From NCBI RefSeq assembly GCF_037975245.1, contig NC_092579.1:16826178-16890177 (forward strand): a stretch of 64,000 nucleotides of DNA, written 5' to 3'. Position 1 is the first letter of the stretch; every line of letters starts with the position of its first letter. Below the pieces are notes generated by a model. The model was given only the letters and a program-made list of their open reading frames with translations. It ran no database searches and was not told the DNA's origin. This stretch comes from Apostichopus japonicus (Eukaryota > Echinodermata > Holothuroidea > Aspidochirotida > Stichopodidae). A program made the position numbers and the translations under genes. Shown here piece after piece: positions 49,185 to 61,819 of the stretch.

Positions 49185-52100
49185 AGGGAACATAATTTAT
49201 CTGTACATCAACATTATAGCTATTGTAAAGGACTACAGAATGATACTCACAGGGCTGATGAGGTATATATATATATATATTGCAGGGAACATAATTTATC
49301 TGTACATCAACATTAAAGCTATTGTGAAGGACTACAGAATGATACTCACAGGGCTGGTGAGGTATATATATATTGCAGGGAACATAATTTATCTGTACAT
49401 CAACATTAAAGCTATTGTAAAGGTCTATAGAATGATACTCACAGGGCTGATGAGGTATATATTGCGAGGAACATAATTCATCTGGAGACAGCCAACAATT
49501 CTTATGCGAACTGGCCTAGTTGCTGCACAATGACAAATAACCTGTCACAAGGTTTCTATATAGCTAGGCATAGTAAATTTGTTCTTTATAATAACACACT
49601 TCTTTCCAGTATCAAGGCCGGCTATACGGCAACATGCAACCTATTGAACACAAGATGACACTGCATCAAACGTCAAAAAGAAGGTCTTCTGCTTGCAGTG
49701 ATAATTTAAAAAAACAAATTTCAACCCCTTTTCCTTTCTTTTCTTATAGGCTGGACAATTTGATTGGGACATTGGAATCCAGTCAGTGATCCTAAGTTCC
49801 TTTTACTACGGTTATCTGTTTACACAAATTCCTGGAAGCTGCACCAGTGTTTACTTCAGTGCAAAGTGGACGCTCGGTTTGAGCGTTTTCTTTTCGGCCA
49901 TTTTGAATTTTCTTACGCCTTTAGCTGCCAACCACGGTTACATTTTTCTGATCGGTACCAGGGTACTCTTGGGTCTAGTTCAGGTAAGTTTTAGTTGTTC
50001 CTTGCTAGATACATAAATTATATTTATTTATAACTTTGTAGGAACAATAACCTAAAAGTCCAGAGACCTTTCTAGTTTGCATATATCCATCAGGAGGCTC
50101 ATGAAGGTAGACAATTAACAGTCGACATGCCCATGAATAGCTACTGTATGGTAACTTTAGGTTAAAAACCTGATAACTTGGTTAAGAATCAGGCACTGGA
50201 TTGTGGTACAATCAATATATACACAGTCAACAATAGCTAAAAAAAATTGAAGATATAGATTACGGAAAAATAATTCATTTATTATGCAAACTTTTCAAAA
50301 ATTATCAAATTTGCTCCAACGGCTTTGGACATTTTTAATGTTCCTATATATGATTAGAATGTAATTGCTAACCTTAATCAAACAGTTTTGAGAACTGAAT
50401 AAAGTACTAGCTAAAATAACCTGTCGAAAAGTGTCATTACTTCAACAGTGAATGTTATACAGTAAAAAACTCTAACAGCAGGGGGGGGGGGGTAAGAAGC
50501 TGTAAAAAGTGGGAGGGCAGAAAACTTGTCGGTCCTGGGGCCTTTACCATAAGAAGTTTGGTGTTATAGATACATAGGTGGCCCAGATAACCTAAACAAA
50601 ACGAATTTCAGTGTTACTCCAAATGTTGACTTGACATGTTAATATTTCGACATTTTTCTAAAATCAAGAGAAGAAAATACAAGAAAGGAACTATAATGGA
50701 AATTTGTGAATGCAAAGGATCCAGTTGACTCATGTTATGGCACTGCTGTGGAGTGCATCCATTGTTGAAAAATTGAGGGAACAGAAATAAACTTCTGCCC
50801 CCCCCCCCTGCTCCCTCTAACTTTGCAAAGTTGGGAGGGGTAGATGTGCCACCCCTGCTCCCATAAAGACTACGTTTAAGAAGAGTGTCAGGTAGAATGG
50901 ACATCAAGTAGAGATTTATAATATACAGTTAAGAGAGTAACAGTGTGTTGTGTATTCTATGTACCATATTTTATCTTTATTTGCACTAAATTGTGGGAAC
51001 AGTGTGAATACAAAAAGTCAATTGTTAATTGGTGGTTGGCAATAATTAATGGTTTACTACACTTGTTCAGTCATTATTGATGCCACTCAACAGTTATTTG
51101 TCCCCGGCATGCAGTTTATACCAAGTTTAAGGTTGGGTTTATACAGGATACGCCCTCCTCCTCATGCCTCGAGAAGAAATCCCCGCTAACAGCTCTTTTT
51201 ATATGTTTCTTTCTTCAGGGTGTCTATTTTCCTGCTGTTTTTCATTTGTTGGGCTTATGGCTTCCACCTAGGGAAAGAACTTCCTCATATAGTTTTGTAG
51301 CTGCAGGTATAAACCCTTTTATTTCTTTACAATAATTCTCCTCCAAGTATTGAGCTATGATTAAAATAATACACATGTGATTCGTGTAACACTTCCATCT
51401 CTAATATAAATCAATTAGATTGTTTGGCCTTATGTAATACCTTTCTCCACCAGATATGTTCAGTATGGCATTGGTTTGTATTCTATCTTAGTGGTACCAA
51501 ACTTCAGCTTTCTTACTACTTTATGCAAAGTAATTATGTTTAATATACTGAAAAGCAAAATTTCCAGTTACCCACAGTTTACAAAATGTGATCCCTAGGA
51601 CAACTGATATATATGTACAGTATACAACGCAATACCACATATTGTGTTTGATTTTTGCAAAACTACAGTATATTGTGCTAAAGAACCAATGATCCAAATC
51701 TGAAAATAACACAAACCCCTATATCAATTTCTCTCGGTTTGTTATATCGTACATAATTGCTTCGTAACGCCAAAGTTACCTTAAAATTGTGAAAAATTTA
51801 GCATATTTTGTCAAATTCTTGTAAAGACTATAAAAAATGTGGATTGATATCACTTGAAGGATAACTCATAAGATATGCTAATTTTAACGTTTTGGGGAAG
51901 AATCTTGCCCCCACGCCTCTGCTCCTAATCGTTTTCAAGAAAACATGAACATTGTAATATTCAGAATCAAGAAATTTTGTGGTGAATATTTAAATGGTAA
52001 AGGCTGTCATTATAACCATTTTTTAACATACTTTCTTATTGTATTCATTGTTACTATTCTTATTTTGTAGGTACATGCGTGGGTTCGACTGTTTTCCTCT

Positions 52101-55100
52101 TTATATCTGGTGTGCTTGCTTCCAGTAACATCATGCAGGGTTGGCCATCTGTTTTCTATTTCAGTGGTAAGCCGGTCACTTCTAAAGATCTCTGCTATCA
52201 CAGGGAAATTATTTATCCAGTATCGCATCACAAAATTGCTGTACAAAAAGGTCAAGATTGCTATGCAAGTCCAAAGATGTATATAGCAGTGTTTTTTTAC
52301 ACAGGAATCATAGTATTTCATAAACAGACAAAATCCAGAGGAGACTTCAAAACTGCTACACAAAATTTGAACACTAAAGTTTTAAAATGAGTTATGAAAG
52401 TAAACAAAAACATGTTTCTCCTCCCCACCAGCATCCTTTTGTAGCCCTACTCCCTCCTCCTTCTTTTCTTTCCCCCTTTTCCTTTAGTTTGTGGCATCAC
52501 CGTATGGGAAGTCCCCCAGGGGATATGTGGTGTACTGTAGTGCCCGGGTGGGAATGCTGAATTGGGCAAACTTGGGTGTGGGTGTTACAGGTTACCAATC
52601 ACCAGAGGTGAACTGTTGTAAAAGTTGTGTGAAAAAGCCTTGGCCTTTGATACAAGACCGTAAACCTTGAAACTTTAACTTTTAACTTTTATAGGTATTG
52701 CTGGTATTGTGTGGTGTCTTATGTGGTTTCCTCTGGCATACAACTCACCATCATCTCACCCGTGGATCAGTGAAACAGAGAAAGAATACATCATGGAATC
52801 TTTAAAGTGGAATAAGAGAGCAGTGAGTTATAAACTGTAGGCTACCTTACTTAATAATATTTAGTACCATATGGTATAACACCAGAATGTCGGTCGTCTT
52901 ATGCTTTGATTTGATGGTCAACCATTTTTCTCCCTGTAAAACTGAATTGGTATATATTGTTTAGAAAGAAAAGGGAAAATATCACAGGCAATTTCACATC
53001 TTTATTCTGACCGCTTTCAGACTTGACTTTTGATATAAAATTCTGCAAGATAACCTGAATCATATGGTGTATGCAGAGTACTGTGGACTTAAGAGGGATC
53101 CATGTATCCCACAAGTAACCCCTAGCCATATGTACAGGAACCAATGGTTCCATACTTGCTCACTTGCAAACCTAGTGTGCAGTTGGTATCTCCTACTTCT
53201 CTGCATGTAGAATAATTAAAAACATGAATTTGCATAATTGTGACATATTTGATATTGATTAAGCTCTCATTATCTCACATGGCTGAATCAGAAATTGCTG
53301 TGCTCATAGGTGTATAATAATTTCAGATACTGTGTGAATTGTGTGTGTGACATGCGAGCATTCTGTGGGGGGACATGCGTGCATTGTGTGGGACATTTGT
53401 TCATTTTGTGGGACATGTGCGAATTGCCTGTGACATGTGTACATTATGTCTGACATGTGTGCATCGTCTGTGACGTGCAAATTCTGGGCAACATGTGTGA
53501 ATTGTGACAGGTGTGAATTGTGGCACGTGTGAAATTTAAATTTCCTTGCAAGCTAACATCTACAACAGAATGGATTTCAGTATCATTTCTGTGTTCCTTT
53601 TCATGGCAACACAAATACAATCCAATCTGTCTACCCTTTGAAAGCAGATATACCTTTATACCCACTGTGGATACAAGAATGGTGGTCCAAGGAGCCATTG
53701 TCACTATTAAATCTTAAGGCTCAATTCACATTCCCCCCTTCTTTTTTCTTTTTGTAGGAGGTGGAAACAACGTTTTGTAGAGCAGTCTATTTTTCTCTTC
53801 TTGTCTTACAGAAGCAACGTCATAAAGTACCTTGGTCCTCTCTCCTCCTCTCTATACCAGTCTGGTCTGCACTAATATGCCAAGTCTGCAGCGAGTTTGG
53901 ATTCTTCCTCTTCTTAGCTGAGACTCCTACCTACTTTAGCAATATCCATGGATTTAACCTCTCACAGGTTAGAAGCATGCTTGTATTCTTGACAACAAAA
54001 ACCATGTATGGATCTCTTCATCCATGCATTTTGAGCTGACTTCATCATTTGGTGTTTTTAACTATATCAATTTAAAAAAGATGTTGGTTAGAAGTCATGA
54101 CAGCTATCTCACCCAATGAAAGTCTTGTCCAGTTGCCAGCATACTACCACTTTTTCAGGTGTCAATTTCAGCCAACTGGAAATTCATGAACCTAGATTAG
54201 TTTACATCTTAAACTGTTTGTTGTTTTTGCCAATTATGCTTTGTGACTAGAGGCTGCTAAGATTCATGAAACTAGATAGAGTATACATCTTAAACTGTTT
54301 TTTGGTTATTGTCAATCATGCTTGGTGACTAGAGGCTGCTAAGATTCATGGACCTAGATAGAGTTTACATCTTAAACTGTTTGTTGTTATTGCCAATTAT
54401 GCTTTGTGACTAGAGGCTGCTAAGATTCATGAAACTAGATAGAGTATACATCTTAAACTGTTTTTTGGTTATTGTCAATCATGCTTGGTGACTAGAGGCT
54501 GCTAAGATTCATGGACCTAGATAGAGTATACATCTTAAACTGGTTTGTTTTTATTGCCAATTATGCTTTGTGACTAGAGGCTGCTAAGATTCATGAAACT
54601 AGATAGAGTATATATCTTAAACTGTTTTTTGGTTATTGTCAATCATGCTTGGTGACTAGAGGCTGCTAAGATTCATGGACCTAGATAGAGTATACATCTT
54701 AAACTGGTTTGTTTTTATTGCCAATTATGCTTTGTGACTACAGACTGCTAAGATTCATGAAACTAGATAGAGTATACATCTTAAAGTGGTTTGTTGTTAT
54801 TGTCAATCATGCTTGGTGACTAGAGGCTGCTAAGATTCATGGACCTAGATAGAGTATACATCTTAAACTGGTTTGTTTTTATTGCCAATTATGCTTTGTG
54901 ACTACAGACTGCTAAGATTCATGAACCTAGATAGAGTATACATCTTAAAGTGGTTTGTTGTTATTGTCAATCATGCTTGGTGACTAGAGGCTGCTAAGAT
55001 TCATGGATGTAGATAGAGTATACATTTTAAACTGGTTTGTTTTTATTGCCAATTATGCTTTGTGACTACAGACTGCTAAGATTCATGAACCTAGATCAAG

Positions 55101-57589
55101 TTTACATCTTAAAGTGGTTTGTTGTTATTGTCAATCATGCTTTGTGACTAGAGGCTGCTAAGATTCATGAACCTAGATAGAGTATACATCTTAAACTGTT
55201 TCATCGTTATTGCCAATCATGCTTTGTGTTTAGAGTATAATGATATATGGTATATAAGCTTTGTTCACTTTTGAAAAATACATCTATCAAAAATACACTA
55301 ATGAAAAATACATTGAAAAGGACCATCAGGTTCCTTCTTTACCAAAGCTGATCCAGGAAAGAGTCCATATTTGGGAACATTAGTTGGAATAAAGACGAAC
55401 AGAGAACATTGTGAAATTACCAGAACTTCGCAATGATTGTTTCTACTAACGATTAATCATCCAGCTAAATTTCAATCCTATAAAATGTATTTTCCACATG
55501 TTACCACTTTCATGCAAAAAAAAAAAAATCAGACGTTCTTTGGCAAATTTATTTTAGAGTGGCTTTTTGTCTGGATTACCATGGATACTGCAGCCACTGA
55601 TGGGAGTAGGTGTATCGCTTATAGCTGAATACATTATCAGAGCAAAGCTTGCTAGAGTGGTAGTGGTCAGAAAAGGATTGTCATTGACAGGTAGGTGTCT
55701 ATATATATCATTTCTAATTTTTACTTAATTTGGTGAGGGTCTTGTTTTTGCCATGTTTGTCTTTAGAATGTTTGTTAAAGTTGGTGTTTTGTTAGTATTA
55801 TTTTTGTTAGTATTCTTATGGTTGTCATCGCAGAAGAAGTCGTGGTCATGGTCACCATGACGACGACTACAGCTCATAAAAGAAGGATGAGTAGTGACCA
55901 TTTTCATATTCCAACATGATGTCATAGCATAAACCATTCCAGTGCTACAGATATCTTAAACTAGATTGTAACTAGATACTTATCTACCTGCAGTGTCAGT
56001 GTAACATTGGGGTTGTGTGGGGGTGGACAATGGTTATCTAACATTTAGGCATTGTAAACAAAGAGAAACAAGTATACTTTTTTAAAACAATGGCTTGACA
56101 GATGTATTATATTAACTAGTTTACAATTGTTTTGTGTAGCAATTGTGTTGACTGCACACCACTGAATTGTAAGAGTTCGGTCATGTAAGGAAAATGTGCT
56201 GCGGTCTATAAATGACTTAATTTTAAAACACTTCTGTTTTGCTTGGAAAGCTTTCTAGTATTCCCCATCCTAGCACCATTAAGGTATCCTCGATCGTTTT
56301 CATTGGGCAAAAGTGAACTTAAGTAGAAATCTATAGACAATACTCTCAATGTTTTCAAATGTACCCCCCCTCCTTCCCTCCCTCCCTCCCTCCCCCCACC
56401 CACCTTCCCTCCCCCACCCTCCTTCCCTCCCCTCTGTGGATGCAGAGAGGTGTATGAACTCATCCATTGTTCATGTCTTTTTTTCTTTCCCCTTTAAAGG
56501 TATGATTATTCAGTGCTCCCTGTTCATAGTGACGGCAAATTCAAACTGCAATACGTTGGTCGCTATCACCTGCTTTGTCACGGCCATAACCTTTGGAGGA
56601 TTGTATTCACCAGGTTTCTACGTCAATAGACTAGACATTGCACCAAATTCTGCCGGAGTTCTTTCTGGTATGGTGAATGTGCTCACCACCCTCGGAGGCA
56701 TAGCAGGACCACTCCTTGTAGCACTTATCGTTGGAGATGAGGTGAGTCCAATTGTACGACTCTATGGGATGAGTATTACTTTACTGCATCTCTAGGTCAT
56801 CCTGGGTGGCTAAAGTACCCACAGCTGGGATGGAAGAAAAGGGGGCAGGCACAGGGCCATCTTCTTTTCTTGGTTTGGGATAAGTTAGAGTACATACTCT
56901 TTAGTCCTTTCAGTTAGTTATGCCTTTGATGCCACACCACTGAATTGTGGGTTTCATTTTTATAGGCTGTTGGCAGGGTGGGAGAAGGGGGTGAGAGAAG
57001 TGATGATACAGACAAATGTGTCCTTTACAAAGGAATGTTTGCTTCCAGACAGCTGGGCTTCCCTTTTGAGACCTAATTGTACCAGGAAAGTCCAAAATTT
57101 GAATGTTTGCCATGTTTCATGTCCCATATGAGGTGGTTTAGGAATATCATATTATTTTTCCCCCTTACTAAGATAGGATAGTTAACTGTACATCAACCAT
57201 TGATTTCAAAGAAGAAGAAGAAAAACCCTTTGATATAAAAAAGAAAAAAAGGATTGAGTCCACATATCATGACGATGGAGCGGGTGGAATCAGGATCGGG
57301 TATTTAAAGCGGAGGAGACATGTCAATTTGGTGTAGATTTACCCTTAGCTTGAATATATTGTTCTTTATTGTTGCCTACTTATCCATTCTCTCCAAACAG
57401 GGTTCTGTGAGTGAGTGGAAAGTAGTTTTCTGGATCATTAGCGGTCTTTTGTTCGTCGGTGTCGTAATTTTCGTGTTTTTTGGATCAGGACAACAGCAGT
57501 CCTGGGACAAGGAGCTTGCCACGTCCTCATTTGTCGCCGATGAAAATACGGCAGCTTTACTGGCCGGCAATGATGCAAAGGATAGCTGA
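47560..57589 (+). CDS. SLC17-family anion transporter (sialin/VGLUT/VNUT-like), 10 exons, 516 aa
   Basis: Multi-pass major facilitator transporter for organic anions, expected in lysosomal, vesicular or plasma membrane. Coding exons: 47560-47647, 48953-49149, 49750-49983, 51219-51306, 52071-52166, 52695-52822, 53812-53967, 55558-55690, 56500-56741, 57401-57589, all GT-AG with consistent phases. Family blocks in order: RLVLVVLLFLANVMTYGMRV and NLSIALVAMV (TM1), a glycosylatable loop (NNT, NDT), FDWDIGIQSVILSSFYYGYL with TQIPG, RVLLGLVQGVYFPAV (TM4), YSFVAAGTCVGS, ISETEKEYIMESL, VPWSSLLLSIPVWSALICQV, VNRLDIAPNSAGVL and VSEWKVVFWIISG. The N-terminal 35 and C-terminal 35 residues are cytosolic-type. 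Length fits sialin (495 aa). The TM4 site that is Glu in sialin/VGLUT is Gln here, so substrate or proton coupling may differ. Substrate cannot be read from sequence. Confidence 0.9.
49090..49480 (+). repeat. Tandem repeat duplicating the 3' end and splice donor of SLC17 exon 2
   Basis: Four direct units of roughly 95-112 bp, starting ACATCAACATTATAGCTATT at 49093, 49205, 49301 and about 49397. Each carries the exon end ATGATACTCACAGGGCTGAT followed by GAG or a close variant, then a GTATAT donor, then a TA-run shrinking from about 32 bp to none, then GGAACATAATTTATCTGTAC. The phase-correct donor is the first (exon end 49149). The other three are intronic copies and explain a 299-aa artefact frame over this region. 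Confidence 0.85.
53338..53530 (+). repeat. About 20-bp degenerate minisatellite in SLC17 intron
   Basis: Units related to GTGTGTGACATGTGTGCATT recur about nine times, with variation in the middle. It lies in the intron between the exons at 52695-52822 and 53812-53967 and has no coding role. Confidence 0.7.
54178..55230 (+). repeat. 81-82-bp satellite array with alternating subtypes in SLC17 intron
   Basis: About 13 tandem units containing GACTAGAGGCTGCTAAGATT, then CATGAACCTAGATAGAGTAT and ACATCTTAAACTG, then a TTATTGCCAATTATGCTTTG or TTATTGTCAATCATGCTTGG variant. GATTCATG recurs at 54261, 54343 and 54424. The two variants alternate, giving a higher-order dimer of about 163 bp. It fills most of the intron between the exons at 53812-53967 and 55558-55690. 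Confidence 0.9.
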
Positions 57590-58128
57590 TGAGGAACTAC
57601 ATGATTCATTTAAGTAGAGTAATAATGTAATATTTTTTATACAAATTCAAGGCAATTTAGGCATAATACTTCTATGAAAGATTGGTCACAACATTTGAGT
57701 AGAAATTATTATTCACTTATTTTCTTTGGAGAGGGGGGAGGGGAGGGAGGGGGTGGGTTATTTGATAAAGAGATATTGACATGTATATGGATATCTACAT
57801 GTTTTGGCATTAGAAGGAGATGTAACAGTATTCTTCCACCTTGGTTTGCATTCCCTGTAATATTCAATGTGATGAATATTACTATAAACAGTTATTAGTT
57901 TAAGTGTGCTGTTCAAAAGTAAGAACATTTTACTCATAAAGCTTTCTGAAATTTTTAAGGAATATATGTGATATTAGCATGGGATGGTTGCCATTTTTTT
58001 ATTTTTTAATACTCAACTGCCTGCATTTCAATCGTTAAACTTCTTAAGGATGTTTTTACTTTTTAAGACTTTTATAAATTTGTATACAATAAAAATATGT
58101 GCGATGTATACATGGTTTTGAAAATAAA
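57590..58128 (+). other. 3' UTR of the SLC17 gene
   Basis: Follows the TGA at 57587-57589. Two AATAAA hexamers, at 58088-58093 and 58123-58128, are good polyadenylation signals and give a 3' UTR of about 520-560 bp. A G-rich run at 57729-57756 lies inside it. Confidence 0.6.
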
Positions 58129-61100
58129 TTGTAATCTGGTTTAAAAGTATGATATTTGTCTCTCATTATTGGTCAGCGTACCTACCAAATCATGGAATTG
58201 TTACCATCCCAGCATTGCAAGGAGGATTGTCATGGGCTGATCCAGGAGTTTATAAAGGAGAAGTGACACTATCATTGAAGACAGCTACCATATAAGGGGG
58301 GAGGGCTGGGGGGGATGGGGCGTCCCCTTCTTAATATTTCTCTTTTTGGTTTCAATGATAATCGTAACCTTTGCATTCAGGATGGCATGTGTGTGTGGGG
58401 GTGCATTTGTGATGCCCATTATGTAATCATGATATCTCAAGAAGGGTAAGTTGTACCAATTTCATATTTAATGTGTAGAAGTACCACATTGAGTACAAGA
58501 AGCCTATCGTTTTTGGTAGAGGTCATTTGGGGTCACTAGGGGTCAAATTGTGAAAATGTCCAAACACGATATATCAAGAAGGGAAACCGGCAGATCTCAT
58601 ATTTATTGTGTTGAAGTACCACATTGAGTGCAAGAAGCATATTGTTTTTGGTGGGTGTCAAAAGGTCAATTAGGGTCACCGGGGGATCAAATTGTGAAAA
58701 CTCTTACCACGATATCTCAAGAAGGGAGGCATGGGCAGACCTCATATTTGGTGTGTAGAAGAACCACATAGAGTACAAGAAGCCTATTGATTTTGGAGGT
58801 CATTTGAGGTTGTCAGAGGTCAAATTGTGAAAAACTTGTAAACGTTGTAGCTAGTAACAATTCCACACTGCTTTGAACTCGTCAAAAGGGAAAAAAACGA
58901 AATGAGAAAGAAAACCACATACGCACTCAACCAACATTTCCTTAAATGGAAAATGATTAGTCTAAGGATAATTGAAATAACCATTTGAAATAGAGTGTAG
59001 AGCAACAAGTCGCAATAAGAATCGACATAACAGTAGTCATTTTCAGAATGCCGTGTCATAATCCGATTATTTTCTTCCACCCTTGTGCTGCCTCACTCAA
59101 TTTGAAACCCAACACGGCACATGGTATTTGTATGACTGTGCGAAAAGATGTTTCATAAACGTTGACGTAAATCGTATTATGGGCCATGTCGACTGCATTC
59201 TGTGTGTTTTTAAAATATCTACTCCAGTGGTCGCTTTGTTAAAGTATCAGATGACGGTGAAGAAGCCTCACTTGTCGACAATACTGCATAGACAGACATG
59301 CATGACCCTTTTGGCTTGCCATAATGAACGAACATGCCTGCGAGAAACGACTTCAGTAAGCAGTTTGTTTTGGTCAACTTGTCACAAAAGTGAACTTTGC
59401 AGTGGTTTTTGACAAGGACTTGAACTGGACAAACCCAATGTTCAAGGCGAATAACAGCAACACAAATGATCTCATTTGTACGTGTTGGTGGCCAGTGCTG
59501 TATGATAGATAAAACCACGCCAGCAAACTGGTATAAGTAATGCTTGAAAAGGTAACTAAATTCTCTAGCTGTCGAGGTTAATATAAAGACTAGGCCTAGG
59601 CATAATGGCTAAGTCTGACAGGTATAATAAGGCGGGTCTGGATTTACAACAGATCAACGTCATTCTGAAACAAAACAACAACACACCCAGGCTGTAGATA
59701 ATTGTAGCTTGTATGCACGTTACGTTAATTATAAGCTGACTTGTTTCGCTGCACTGCTGGACAATATATGTGTGGTCGTTGTTGACTAGTTGAAACAGTT
59801 GATGAAGTTGAATCGATATGGCTTCACCAGCTGTTGGAATGACCTTCCGCTGACACCAGTCTCCAGACTTGGGTCGTTTATTCCAGTTCTTGCTTGCAAA
59901 GGGCTTTCGGATATCGTTTTGATACATACTGTACACTAAACATAGGCTCACTACCAGGCTTACTTCGAGAGACTATAGTTGACGACAGGTGAACAAATGT
60001 GACCATGGAGTTGTTATGAAAAAAACAACTCCCTGATGTGACTATTCTCATCACGTCCGATGATAAGGGATAAACAACAAACAATAAGGCCTTACTCACA
60101 CTAGGCTGCATATTGGTCTTCAGGCATTACTAATAAGTACTTGGGATAGCCGGGAAGGGGGGGGGGGTGGTTCAGTTGCTGCGATTTTGATGAAGTTAAA
60201 CGATTTTGTATGCAATTTTTGGAAGGACTTGTAGTATTGACGCATTGTATATTGATATAAGACCACCGTGACAACAACAACAACAACAACAAAATGAGTG
60301 GAATTATTTTTGGTATATTCTTAGGATGTTATAGTTCGATCTATAAAGACCTATATATATACAGTTTACATACTATTTCTAGCATTGTCTGGTATTAACA
60401 ATGCTTTTTGTTATGTAGGCTTAATCCGATACCCCTTTTAGATTTGTTTTTCTTGTCATAAAGTACTGGCATGTGTGTCTACTTGCCACTAAAGCTAGCC
60501 AACGTTGTAACCAGTTTTAAAGACTAACGAAGCACAAAAATAGTGTCGGCTTGTATTTGTATAAAAACTGTGCGCGTACATGTGTATGCCTATGCCTATA
60601 CGAACTAATAGGATACACATGTGACAGGAATACGCATTAAATTGTTCAATGTGCAATGTGAACACATATCGATACCTGTAATTTGCCAGTACATAGGCCT
60701 ATATTTTGTAGTATTCTGTCTGCCAGTAGGGGTGGGGCACTGGAGGTTGCAATTGAATAATCCCCTGATTAAATTAGGGGGTGTACGTAGGTTCGCCCCT
60801 GGTCATAACATATTTTGTTATTAGGGGCTCAACCACTATACTTGGTGTCGGGGGGGGGGGGGCTTTTCGAGTTCTTAATTCAGGAGTCGCGACGCGTATG
60901 CATCGTAGCTCTTCAGATGTGAAGAAACTCCCTCCTATCCCCTTTTAAAACACTAGAAAACGAGATAAAGGCCTAACCAAAATTAATGAATTCGATGGAA
61001 AGTGGGAGCAATTCCAGCTGGATTTTGTTAAGTATATGTTTTACTTGTGCAGTTTCACTTTAGGCTACCGTTGGAAAGTTTTGCAACAATGAACAAACGT

Positions 61101-61819
61101 GCCAACTTAAGATAAAGGTGCCATATTCCGAAAAAACATTTCACAATTAACTTTAACAGCTGTTGGCACGTACCCTCCTTTAATTAATGATATAAATATA
61201 GACTAAAGGGAATGTGTTGTCAGTCTCGTTCAAATATTCATTCAAAAACACGACTGGCAGTTGTGATCCGAAACATTTAACCCAAAATGTGGTAACAAAC
61301 GGTTGGGGCTCCTGGATATCGTGTCCTGGTTCAACGAACCGAGCTAAGTTGCTTCAATCACCTTTGAACAAATTAAGGAGAATTGAAAAATCAAGTTAGT
61401 CATTTGTATAATCACTGTATCACATAATCCGCCGAGATTTCTATTATGCCAGCGTATTGAATTTTCCAGATACCAAGTCAACATTTCGAGATAAAACGTC
61501 AAAAGAGTTTGAAATTAAAGTCGCAAGTCAGGATCAAACACAACTCTCAATAATTCTTAAAAGGTTTAGGCTATTGGTAAATTGATAGCTAGCTGACTCC
61601 CGACGAGATCTCTACTAGAATGATACTTCATAGTATTCGTGCTGTATCAACCATTATTGCCGTATAAGTGATCACGTTGTGGAAGTATAGGACTGCAATA
61701 TGGTTATAAATTAATAAATCACAAAACGAAAAATAGTTGCGTCCAGTGGACTTTCACTCTCTTTCTAAATCCTCAGAATTTTTGCCTAGAATTCAACCTC
61801 ACGAATTATCATCTTAAAT
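58129..61819. other. Intergenic; no gene seen apart from repeats
   Basis: Contains the 140-bp tandem repeat at 58425-58850. Otherwise only short frames without domains, G/C homopolymers (60160-60168, 60851-60862) and a (CAA)n run at 60272-60292. A stretch near 60725-60800 with G-rich, transposon-like composition may be a decayed element, but no TIR/TSD pair was found. Confidence 0.45.
58425..58850 (+). repeat. Three-copy tandem repeat of about 140 bp
   Basis: Units begin with a GATATCTCAAGAAGGG-type motif at 58431, 58568 (GATATATCAAG) and 58711. They continue through CCTCATATTTGGTGTGTAGA and ACCACATTGAGTACAAGAAG and end with GGTCATTTGGGGTCACTAGG and GGTCAAATTGTGAAAA. Units differ by 10-20% by eye. 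Such arrays are probably dispersed satellite-like repeats; no coding role is apparent. Confidence 0.8.

Noticed and set aside
48577-49476. A continuous 299-aa frame on the plus strand
   Set aside because: Only 48953-49149 is a real exon (SLC17 exon 2). The part before it precedes a clear splice acceptor, and the part after it reads through TA repeats and duplicated intron sequence.
50480-50880. Possible transposon suggested by G-run and C-run ends
   Set aside because: No matching terminal inverted repeats or target-site duplication could be found.
59219-60292. Cluster of minus-strand frames (63-128 aa)
   Set aside because: No recognisable domains and no consistent exon phases joining them.
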